Shown here: piece after piece, positions 50,003 to 60,362 of the stretch | Layout of the letters: every line of letters starts with the position of its first letter | How positions within the stretch are numbered: the first letter of the stretch is position 1 | Assembly (NCBI GenBank): GCA_963693085.1 | Contig: OY856410.1 | Span: 885,902,335-885,966,334, forward strand | DNA from: Alisma plantago-aquatica | Taxonomy: Eukaryota > Streptophyta > Magnoliopsida > Alismatales > Alismataceae | Direction: 5' to 3' | Length of the DNA: 64,000 nucleotides | The notes under the pieces: model-generated | What the model saw: the letters and a program-made list of their open reading frames with translations, nothing else | The model's database searches: none | What the model was told of the DNA's origin: nothing | Made by a program: the position numbers and the translations under genes

Positions 50003-50752
50003 ATATGGTATCAGAGCAATTTTGGTAAATGGCCACTAGGCAAACATGATTCTCATAGTCAAACCTAGAGTGAAGATGTATGGTCAGGGTTTAGGAATTG
50101 ATTCCCAAGGATATATGTTATACCATAGAATGACTAGAGGAGATATGATGAGGATAGAAGAATATCTAGTTAGATCTCAAGTATCAACCTACCCTAGCTA
50201 ATGGGATAACCTCTCCTTTCTCATTGGTTTGGCCAGCCAAATGAGACTTGAAGAGGAATGCCATGAGCACGAGACCGTATATGCACTTCTCCTTTCTCAC
50301 TAGTAAGTGAGTGAGAGGTAGCATGTTAAGATCCCACATCTCTGGGTATGTGTCTGATCACCACATATCTAGATATGTAGGAAGCACATAAAAACTTGAG
50401 GGTAGATAGTCACTTATGCCTAATGTTAGGAAGTTATGACAAGTTGTAAATAAGTGCCCTAAGTGTAAAGATGTGATTGGTTTCATAAAACCTTAGGTAT
50501 GAGTCAGAGACATGAGGAGTAAGATAATAGATTATTCATGCTCACATAAGTAATGTATAAACTAAGATGTCTTATGTTACATAACCCTTTTCATGCAAAA
50601 TTTTCAACATATATGGACCTTTTTATGAAATACTTTTTCCTTCATTCAAATATAGTATGCAAGCTTTCATTAAATATAGGTGGAATAAAAATCTAAGGTG
50701 GGTAGTACCCTAGAAAATTCCGGGGACAAAATTTGCTCAAGGCGGGTAGAAT
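50003..50752 (+). other. Element H interior-B
   Basis: 750 bp, non-coding, with an intact primer site TGGTATCAGAGC (50006-50017), and a tail GGGGACAAAATTT followed by AAGGCGGGTAGAAT before LTR-C. Confidence 0.92.
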
Positions 50753-53700
50753 TGTCACATCCCAATTTTCATGACCAAATTAAAAATTAAGATGGAGTTT
50801 TCCTAAATGATTATAGTCGAGGGGATTCTATGAAAAATACCCATAATGGGTGTTCTTATACGAATATAGGATGAGAAAACTTAAAATAAGACTCAAACTC
50901 ATATTTCATTATATATATCAATGAATTCATATTAGTCCTCCTTTCTTTTCTCTCTCCTCTAAGGTAGCCGCAAAGCCTAGTAAATGATTAAGGAGGTGAC
51001 TATGTGGTCATTGAATGAGAAATACTCGAAATTATGACTCTAGGATGCAATATTAGGAGTCTTTTCAAATTGCATTACGTTTAATGCGTTAATATGGATG
51101 TTAATAGTCAATATAAAATTTTTGGGCTTAAATGTGTACAAAAAAGAGATCTAATGGCATAGGAATATTCTAGACTTTCAATTTTACATATGGTTAAAAA
51201 TTTCGAGTCATTATGACCATGTTTGACCCTCCAATTAAATTTAGAAAGGTTTAAATATAGTTTTACTATACAATCAGTCAAAATTACCTTAACTGCATCC
51301 TTTTCCTAAAGTCCAACCCTTGCAATTACTGTCACGCATGACACCTCATCACTTTCCTATTTATGCAGACTCATCCGACCGTCCAATGAAGATCTAACGA
51401 CAACACAGTCGTCTCCCTCCTCCGTTTCTTTCGTGAAACTGAAGCCAACGTTCAACGCTGCCCTTCCACGACCCGATCTCCCTCCTCTCTACTTATTTCC
51501 CCGGAATTATTCCTCCTACAGGTTCGTCTCTCTCTCCCATTTCAAACAAACCCTAGCAGATCCCTCTCTTATGGTCTATGGAAAAACTCCCAAAAAGGGC
51601 TCGACCATCATCTCCTCACAGAGTTGCAGCCGCCAAGATGGTCTGTAACCATCATCCTCCCTATTCTCTTCTCTATCATCTGCCTATATCTCCCTGACTC
51701 CCCTTGATAACTGCTCCAACAGTGAGGTCGTCACCTTCCCCGAGGAGACCAGCAGTGCCAGCCCTACATCTGGTGCACCGTCAAGTCTGGCTGGGAGGAG
51801 ACCGCTGACACCCAGCAGGCGCTGCTAGCGACATCCACCCTTACCGCCCATTGCCAGGACGGAATGAAGGGGATCCGACACCCTTGCCGCCCACACCACC
51901 GAGTTGCTTCCCCATGACTGCAGCAGGTGCAGTGTTAGCGGGAAGCAGGAGTAGAGGTTCTCTGCTTCGTCCCCTATTTCGCACAGGGATCATGTGAAGA
52001 CCCCGATCGGGCAGCAACGAACGAACGACTGGGCCCAAATCTATAATTGGGCCTGGGTCCCAAGTGCCCAAGAAGGAAGTCGGCCCAATTATGTGCCCCT
52101 GACCTGGGAGATGCAGACGTGTGTGAGCCGTTGGATCACACTCCGAGGGCTACGATCTCTCGCATGATAACATGGTAATGGTATATCCTTTATCTATAGA
52201 TTGGTTATAAAACTTCTAAATTGGATATCTCTCTCACCCGTTGGCCAAATCTAGTGAACCAATATATCAAATCGATCCTCTTGAAAATATCTACAACTTG
52301 GTCATGGTTTCTGGACCTGAATATGATCCTAGTTCTCCTATTTTTCCAAAAAATGCTATCTTTTGATTTTCTTAACATATTTAGTACAATGTTATAATGA
52401 AGTTTGGAACTGTGATGCATATATATAACCACTGAAGCATCAAATCAGTAACTCTAATGTCTTAGTAGACCTAATGAAGGTTCTCTTCTCCCTATTGCTC
52501 ATAAATGTCTCCTTTTGTACATATGTGACCATATTGGACTATAATGATGTACTTTGCCCTTTTATAATAATCTTGTCACTTAATGATGAACCAATGTCTA
52601 ATCAACTTTAAATCAGTGATATATGTCTCTCTTTGACTCTAATATCAGTCCATAATATGCCCCTTTACATGGTTGATTCTTTTGACACATAATTGCATGC
52701 ATGATTGAATGTTGGTAACCCACATTGGTGGTTTGATCCCTAGACCCTAGTGGACCTCACCTCACTTTATATGTGGTTCTTATGTTCTATTCTTGTTTAC
52801 CTAAACCATTCTTTATGCTTGGATCCCTGTCTTGTTTAGATCATAACCATGTATGCTCTATTTTGAGTCTTTTGACCCTAGAATGCATGACTACGCCTTA
52901 AATCTTGAAATAAGCATATACGGTGCATTGAACGCCTTAATGGCATGACACTTGGACCACACCCACATGATGGACTATAAATCAGTATAAGGTCATCAAA
53001 TGTACAAATAAGCAACTTGTAGCCTAACTTGGCCGAAACCCTTAAATGAAGATAGTTAGGGTAAATGATGAGAATCTAATGCATGTATAAAATCTTTTTG
53101 TTAATCAGGTTTGTCATGTGACTAGATGATGAAGGATGAGTTAGATTAAGAATTTTTGAATCAGGTAAGCGGGACATGCATATTTGGTACAAGTATTTTG
53201 ATTTATTGGTTGTTATCTATGATTATGCACCTTAGATGTTTTTATGGAATGTGAGTGTTTTCTCAAGATGATATCATGTATATTTCTCATTGCTTGCTTG
53301 ATTGCTTATGATATATAGTAAAACGTTTATTATGATTATTGATTATGAATTAGAGATTAATGGATCATGTTCAAGAAGGGGAAACCCTGTTATGGTTTAT
53401 GAGGGAGAAATCCCATTATGATTCAAGGGGAGAAATTCCATCATGTTAAAATTCAATGATCATGTTAATGTTAATGATGATGTTAATGCTATTTTAATGA
53501 TCAAGTTAAATGGAATTGAAATAGATTTTATATGCTCCCAAATCATGGACCTTAAGGGGTCGTCAAGGGCTTTCCTAGCATCAATGGCTTTCCTAGCAAT
53601 CATGTGCTCCTAAGGGGGCATCATAGAGGGTTGCATATATTTACTATTCAATTCAGCATGCAAATTATGAATCATGAATGCTTAAGAAAAATCCATGTTA

Positions 53701-54154
53701 AGGTTTATGTCAAGTATGTCAAGTCATTCTTTTATCATGTCATGTCATATTTACTTTTATGTCATATAAAGTGCCAAATACCGCTTACTGACGTGTTGTA
53801 TGTTTTGCATGGCTGGGGACGCGACGTCCGCAGGACTTGGAGTAAGTAAAGGATAAAAAGAGAAATCAAGATTAGGAGGCCTTCAAGCTTTGCCTGGTGG
53901 GGCGCCATTTACCTAGATGATACAGAGATCTAGAAGCCATGTTTACCATGTTGAGTTATGTCACCAAGTAAATGAGATATCATGAATGTTTATGATGTAG
54001 TTTTCTTTTACCAAGAACTATGTATGAATCATTTTATATCAATGCAAAGTGTTTATTTACTTTAATTGCAATGAATAGCATTTTGTGACACCCCCCTTGC
54101 GTAAAGAGCTTCCGCTCAGTGATATCTACATGTTGTGAAAAGTGGGGTGTTACA
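50753..54154 (+). repeat. Element H LTR-C
   Basis: 3402 bp, TGTCACATCCC...GTGTTACA, followed directly by the GTGGG target duplication. GC-rich island at about 51300-52150; hexamer run at 53461-53490. Confidence 0.93.
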
Positions 54155-54159
54155 GTGGG

Positions 54160-54447
54160 GAAGTAGAATCTATTGACTAGGAGAGTCGACCCTATGTAGG
54201 AAGATTTTACTATCCATAGAGGATGTAGGGTTAACTCAGATTCCCAAAAAGTGAATCATGAGAAAAAAATGCTTTAGGGAGTGGAGATTACCAAATTAGA
54301 TAGGCATTATAATCATGTTTGGTATTTCATAGCTCACAATTAGGTATATCAACTACATGCAAAGGGCCATCTAAGTAATTAATAGAGGAATGATATAGGA
54401 TAACTTGATATGGTCAAGTCACCGTCTACTTAGGCTCTGATACCATT
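54160..54447 (-). other. Element F interior, part 1, with primer-binding site
   Basis: Non-coding. Antisense TGGTATCAGAGCC at 54433-54445, two bases from the LTR edge, is the tRNA-iMet primer site. The reverse complement continues CTAAGTAG...TGACTTGAC...CAAGTTATCC, matching G's interior just after its own primer site (12979-13015). Confidence 0.9.
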
Positions 54448-57019
54448 TGTAAAGAGTGGGACCCAACATGGGATCCAATTTTCATTAAATTGAGAAACAA
54501 AGTCATACATTCCACAAATATGAAGCAAATAGGGAATTTAATTATTTCCTAAATGGTATAAATATACCACAAAGTCTAAAATCTGCAAAGTTGTAGAATA
54601 AAAACTATCACAAAGTTACATGATAGTGCTTATACAATTGTTCCTCACCAAATAAGGTGGTATAACAAAATATATACACCTAAGAACATGTTAGATCAGT
54701 TGCAGAGGGCAACCCAACTATCCCAAGCTATCCTCAAAGTCCAAGACTATGTATACAATCTTCTTGCCTCCTTATCCTCCATTGTATCTACACCTGGGTG
54801 GAAGGGAACATCACCTAAAACAACATGAAGTAAAATAGATAAAAAGGCCAAGCATGTACATGTAATAAAAACTTTGGGCATTAGATTGGGTTACAAGTGT
54901 AAAAAGAGATGTTCATACAAGAAAGGGGGCTATCTGCAATTAGGTAAGTTCATAAGAGTTATAACAAGATAAATGAGGCATGTTATAGTTCAGATCAAAA
55001 GCATGTGAATAAAAGTGTCTAGGCATAACAATTAACCACAATTCCAATTTAAAACAATTAAAGTTTGCATGCATAATAATAAACATTTGCATGAAGGAAA
55101 GGGGGGAATTTTATTATTTACTAAATGGTATAAATATATCACAGAGCATAAAAGTTGATAAGTAGTGGAAACAAAACTATTGCAATGTTACATGATAGTT
55201 CTTCAACAATGTAAACTCACCATATAAGGTGGCATAACAAGATATATTTGTATACACCTAAGAATATGTTTGACTAGTTACAAAGGGTAACCCAACTATC
55301 CCAAGCTATCCTCAAAGTACAAGACCATGTATACAATTTTCTTACATCCTTATCCTCCACTATATCTACATCTGGGTGAAAGGGAACATCACCCAAAAGA
55401 ATAAGAAGTAAAATAGAGATCAATAAAGGCTGAGCTTCTACATAAAATAAACACTTTGGGCATAAAATTGGGTTTATAGTGTAAAAAGAGATGTTGTTAC
55501 AAGAAGGGGGGCTATTTGCAATTAGGTAAGTTTAAAAGACTAATAACAAGAGAAATATGATATATTAAAATTAATATCACAAGCACGCTAATAAAAGTGT
55601 GCCATAACAGTTAACCACAATTCCAAGTTAAAACAATAAAATTTTGCATGCATAACAATGTAGACTAAATATACCTAAAATAGGGTCATAACAAAATAAA
55701 TAAGGATGCAAACACACATTCCATACATAATATGCACACTCCATATAAATACGGTTGCACATATGTACCACCGTTCTATATATTCTAGTCAAGCATGTAT
55801 CATACTTAATTAGAGTGGCAAGACTAGCATTTTAGTCAATTTCTCATAAAATGTCAATCATCACATGAGGGGTCCAAATAACCATTGTAACAGAGAAGTT
55901 CAACAATCTTAGGAATTTATATGCCTCTAAGCCAGGAAATAAGAGTGTCCCATAATTGAATTTCTAGTAGAATTGATAGTTCAAGAGATGCGTCATTAAA
56001 TGAATTTATGTTTAAGTAAAATAATGTACAAAATAAACAGGGTATGTACATACCTCAACAATCAGACATATATATCCAAAACTGCTCTTGTGATGCAAGG
56101 TCATGTCTTGTAAAGACTAAATTCAATCTATAAGTGTTTTTGGGGTTACTATTCATTCATATAATTTCTTAAACCCCAGAAAAGACATTTTTTGAAATCT
56201 GAATGAGATCCTAGAAACCAAACCAAAATGTCAAGCTAATTTTTCTAATTTTAAAAACATATATTATTATATTTTTATTTAACTCATAATTAATTATGAT
56301 TTGAACTATACTAATATGATTTGGTAACATTAGAAGTATACTAATACATGACTAATGTATATGCAGTCAAAAGCGGGTCCAAGTAGGCTAAAAGACATAA
56401 ACATCCATGCTGTGTGACATTGAATTAATTTGACCCCATGGGCCAGGTAGGACTTACATCCCAAGGATTGAACTCCATACATCTCGCGCCATCGGTGGGA
56501 TACATGAGCTCGACTCTAGGTTCCCTACTATAAGGGAAAGGTATCTGACCTAGCTTCTGTACGTGTAGTCTCCATCCCATCCTCTTCAGAGGAAGGAGAC
56601 AACCTTGTTGAGCCACTGCTCTTGTTCGAAGTAGGTCAGCTAGAGGGGTTATTTAATTAGGGTATTAGGATTACCCTATTGGTTAAAATAGGGTGAATTC
56701 TTTTGAGTTATTTCCAATTATATAAGTCTAAGATCCTAAGCTCGCACTAGCATATTCAATTATGATCTAGACTATAGTTTATTATTATTCATCAATTTCC
56801 AATAGTTCAATTATTTGGGTTATTACATACTAAGATTTCATGTCCATGGATTAGGGTTATAAGATCCCAATAAAGTCTAGACTATTCTAAAATAGTGAAA
56901 TATGTATAATAAGAGGTAGTTAATGGAAAAGGGAAAAAGGTAGATTGGATATAAACATCACTGAATTAGCCTAGAAGAATGGAAGATTAACATATATGTC
57001 TAGAATTGAGTATGTCACA
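54448..57019 (-). repeat. Element F 5' LTR
   Basis: Antisense LTR from TGTAAAGAGTGGG (end of LTR) to GTATGTCACA (start of LTR). Relative to F's other LTR it carries a 571-bp direct duplication (54520-55090 and 55091-55661) and lacks roughly 1.1 kb corresponding to about 7575-8715. The ACTGT target copy follows at 57020. Confidence 0.87.
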
Positions 57020-57024
57020 ACTGT

Positions 57025-57589
57025 TCACACAATATAAGTACATTATAAGCTACTATAGGAAACATTGGATTTGACTTGTAATATCATGTCTTTTCTATAA
57101 TCTTATCATGTCCGAACACTCTGAAATTGGTGTTAGTTCCTTAAATTTAAATTTGAGTTATCTAATTCTACCCTACTCCCAATTACCTTAATTCTTTCTT
57201 CTAACCTTTTGATAGATTATATAAATTTTCAATCCCTTACTATCTTGGATAGGGTCAAACCATTGTCATGTCAATCAGTATGCAATTTCAACTTTTCAAT
57301 GGAGTTTTAGGTTTTCCCAATACCAATAATAGAATTGGCCTCCATCTAGTCAACCACTACTGTAGTATTGAGCGACCATAAATAGAAAAACTTTTGCACA
57401 CATTGATGCACCAGATAGTGACCAACCACATTGTATGCATTGATGAGTTGGATTAACTTTGCACCAAAAAAAACTAATGCAATAATCAATTAATTTGTGT
57501 GTTAGGTTTCCTTGTGTAGTGCAATATGTGGCCATCATAGTTGTCCATTTTTTCCATCTTCTATGTTGTTGCAATTATTTGTTCATTTT
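57025..57589. other. Intergenic sequence, nothing recognised
   Basis: AT-rich sequence on the far side of F's insertion point; it should be contiguous with the sequence left of 6070 in the uninserted chromosome. No motif or gene seen. Confidence 0.5.
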
Positions 57590-59655
57590 TGATTTAATTT
57601 TTGTATTTGTCTGACATCTGTTGTTTTTGAATATGTTCTTGGTCCAATTTTAGACAAAAGTTTGACAATCTTGATCGATTCTGGGTTTAGAGAAAGATAT
57701 CAAATGTTGGGATCAAATTTAGTTTTGATTCTAATTTTCCCAATATGAGTCTTTCAGGTTTATATAATTTTAATTTAGGTTAAGTTTTAGTCAGACTATT
57801 ATAAAATTTTGGTGATGCTGAAACAAGATAAAATTTGACACATCTAACTCATAAGTTCAAAATTTTGACAAATTTTGGTTGGTTTTATGTTGAAGAGGCA
57901 GATCAAAATAGATGCTCAAATTAGTTATAGGTACTAAAATGAAAGGTTTGTTCTAGGTTGGAACGAGTGACCAAAAACTGACTGCTGGCTCGGTTCTATG
58001 CCAGTATGTTAAAAAGATCAATTTCGGTTGGGTCATTCCGGTGTTGGATTTTTTCCCAGTTAATTTATAATTTTATCCCACATCTTCCAAATCTAAAATG
58101 GTTCGTGGCTTGATTTTTAGTAGAAGTTTGACAATCTAGGTCGGTTCCTAGTTTAGACAAGCTGACTCAATTTCAAGAATTAATTGGTTTTGGGTTCTAA
58201 TTTTCACATCCCGAGTCAATTTTAGGTTTGATAATTATAAATCTAGGTTGGCTTCGGTTAAGACTACTATAAAATTTAGGTTATGTAGAACTAAAATTTG
58301 ACACATTTAGCATATAGGTTCTAACTTTGATAATTTCCAATCAATTTTGGGTTGAATTGGTTGATTGAAATTCAGGTCTGGGTCAATTCCAAGTTTTACA
58401 TATAATAATTTGTGTTAGTTCTAGGTTGGAAAAGTGTACGGAATCTGAGTTTGAGTCGGTTCCATGTTAGGATGTCAGAAAATACAGTCAATTTAACCAA
58501 GGCCGGTTCCATGCTGAATTTATTTTTTTGATTTCTAAATTTATATTCCATATTTAAAACTGTTCTTGGCTCAATTTTTCTATAGACGTTTGACAATCCT
58601 TGTTGATTCCATGTCTAGACAAACTGGCCAAATTTTAGGACCGTGTTAGTTCTAGTTTCTAATTTTCATAATCCCAATCAGTTTCAGGTTTGGATAATCT
58701 AAATTTGGGTTAGTTTAGTTTACATTAATACACAATTTAAGTTATTCTGCACTAAAGTTGACACACCTAGCTTATAGGTTCAAGTTTCAATGAATCCTAG
58801 TCGATTTTAGATTGAATAGGATGTTTGAAATCTGGGTTAGGGTCAGTGCTAAGTTCTAAATTTAACACTTTAGGTCGATTTCAGTTAGAAAAAGTGACCA
58901 AAATGTGAGTCTGGTCGGTTCTAGGTCAAGTTTCTAGAAAATAAGGTTGATTTAAGCCGCGTCACTTTTGGCCCAATTTTTTTAATAAAAGTTGGGTAAT
59001 CCATGTTAGTTTGAGTTTAGATAAACATACCACATTTTGGGACTGGGTTGGTTTCTCCACAATTTGAGTCAGTTTTAGATTTGGACAAATCCAGATATGG
59101 GTTTGTTTTGTAAGTCTTCTTTAAAATTTAGCTAATTTGGAATAAAAAATTTACATGCCTATTTGATGGGTTCTGATTTTGATGAATCCTGGTCAGGTTT
59201 GAGCTAAATAGACTGATAAAAATCTAGGCTAGGTTTGTTCCAAGTTCTAAATTTAACAATTCATGTCAGTTCTAGGTTGGATAGAGTGATGAACATGTAA
59301 ATCTTTGTTATTTTTTGGTCATGGTTTGAGATTATATGATAGATTTAACTTGACTCTGTTGCAAGTTGGATCTTTTAATCAATTTCTACATTTATTTGAC
59401 ATATTTTAGACCTAAAAAAGTTCTTCACTTGATTTTGGGTAAAATTTGAAGAATCTAGATTAGTTAAGGATTTAGAAAAACTAACTAAATTTTAGTAATG
59501 ATTTGGTTCTAATTTTCAGAATTGGTGTTAGTTTTAGGTTTGGAAAAATCTAAATCCAATTAGTTTTGGTTTAGATGAATATAAAACTAGGTTATACATA
59601 TCTAAATTTTGACATACCTAGTTTATATGTTCTAATTTCAAAAAATCCCAATTTT
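57590..59655. repeat. Degenerate ~460-bp tandem repeat array
   Basis: Four to five diverged units. The landmark GTTTGACAATC (or variant) recurs at about 57658, 58119, 58581, 58987 and 59448; a second landmark, a form of ACACATCTAGCTTATAGGTTC, recurs at about 57839, 58303, 58761, 59152 and 59612. Both give spacings near 460, 460, 400 and 460 bp. The third-to-fourth unit carries a deletion of 50-70 bp. No coding frame persists. The right edge is cut by the Cassandra-like element. Confidence 0.85.
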
Positions 59656-59704
59656 TAATGTCCCAGGTCTTGAGGCCTCAGATCAAATGATCTAAAATGG
59701 AATG

Positions 59705-59825
59705 ATGGGACTACCCATATCACTAAGGTACACCTCCTTTTCAGGGAGCCCATCACTAAGAAATCCAAAGTTAAGTGTGCTTATCTTGGAGTAATACTAG
59801 GATGGGTGACCAGTTGGGAGGTCAA
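59705..59825 (+). repeat. 5S rRNA-like segment in Cassandra LTR 1
   Basis: CCCATCACTAAG, AAAGTTAAGTGTGCTT (A-box region) and ACTAGGATGGGTGACC (C-box region) occur in the order and spacing of plant 5S rRNA. Many substitutions elsewhere; this is LTR-embedded sequence, not a 5S gene. Confidence 0.85.
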
Positions 59826-59944
59826 TCTCATCTTGTGTGTGAGTGAGGACAAAGTGTACATTAAGGACAGTGGTGGTCTATGGGTCCAATCATCATTCCT
59901 AAAACTCTACTAGGGCCTTAGACAATGGGCCCATATGTTGAAAA

Positions 59945-59957
59945 TGGTATCAGAGCC
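59945..59957 (+). promoter_or_regulatory. Primer-binding site of the Cassandra-like element (tRNA-iMet)
   Basis: TGGTATCAGAGCC, a perfect initiator tRNA-Met complement between the two LTRs. Confidence 0.9.
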
Positions 59958-60241
59958 AAAATCTTCCAGTAGGTGGGGCCCACATGGGCATGTGGCATGC
60001 CAGTCTTAAACCATACGGTCCAAGCATGATGGAAAGGGCTATCCATAATGACACATCCACCCTTACTCCAAAACTCATGATTGAGAGTTGGATGTACATG
60101 GATCATTATGGGTCTACACTAAAACCAGAAATGATTATGAGGCCTTATAGTTGAGCCTTGACGAGGAAGTCAAGATTGTAAGTCCGGGAGATTGTCACGT
60201 CCCAGGTCTTGAGGCCTTGGATCAAATGATCTTAAAAGAAA

Positions 60242-60362
60242 TGATTGAAATACCCATATCATCAAGGTGCACCTCCTTTTTAGGGATCCCATCACTAAGA
60301 ACCTCAAAGTTAAGCATGCTTAGCTTGAATTAGTATTAGGATGGGTGACTAGTAGAAAATTT
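60242..60362 (+). repeat. 5S rRNA-like segment in Cassandra LTR 2
   Basis: GATCCCATCACTAAGAAC, AAAGTTAAGCATGCTTAG and TTAGGATGGGTGAC follow the 5S rRNA plan and match the copy in LTR 1; the A-box is closer to true 5S than in LTR 1, the C-box slightly less so. Confidence 0.85.

Larger units (their letters stand above)
42445..54154 (+). mobile_element. Element H: three-LTR, two-interior tandem array of a non-coding LTR element
   Basis: Structure LTR-A (42445-45857), interior-A (45858-46608), LTR-B (46609-50002), interior-B (50003-50752), LTR-C (50753-54154). Each LTR is about 3.4 kb and begins TGTCACATCCC and ends GGGGTGTTACA. Each interior is 750-751 bp, opens with a tRNA-iMet primer site and closes with a Gypsy-like tail and polypurine tract. 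The array is flanked by one perfect target duplication, GTGGG (42440-42444 and 54155-54159). No protein is encoded. The arrangement implies amplification by recombination after, or during, a single insertion. Confidence 0.94.
6075..57019 (-). mobile_element. Element F: LARD-like non-coding LTR retrotransposon, host of the whole nest
   Basis: Outermost element, transcribed leftward. The 5' LTR is 54448-57019; the antisense tRNA-iMet primer site is 54433-54445; the interior survives as three pieces (54160-54447, 41437-42444 and 19487-20778); the polypurine tract is 19487-19500 (antisense); the 3' LTR is 19124-19486 plus 6075-8740. The ends read TG(T/A)...CA, and the flanks ACTTT (6070-6074) and ACTGT (57020-57024) form a target duplication with one mismatch. 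With the insertions removed the interior is about 2.6 kb and has no gag or pol. G is the same family in the opposite orientation. Clear long-range matches include the end-of-LTR segments and the interior stretch near 41600 (antisense) against 14045-14105. Confidence 0.85.

Noticed and set aside
54155..54447. Separate element between H and the right-hand LTR
   Set aside because: Antisense primer site and sequence after it match G's interior, so this is the remainder of F's interior rather than a new element.
57350..57574. 74-residue minus-strand open frame
   Set aside because: No motif, no supporting context; random open frame in AT-rich DNA.
59705..60362. Functional 5S rRNA genes
   Set aside because: Both 5S-like stretches are diverged, lie inside LTR repeats flanking a tRNA primer site, and are better explained as Cassandra LTR sequence.
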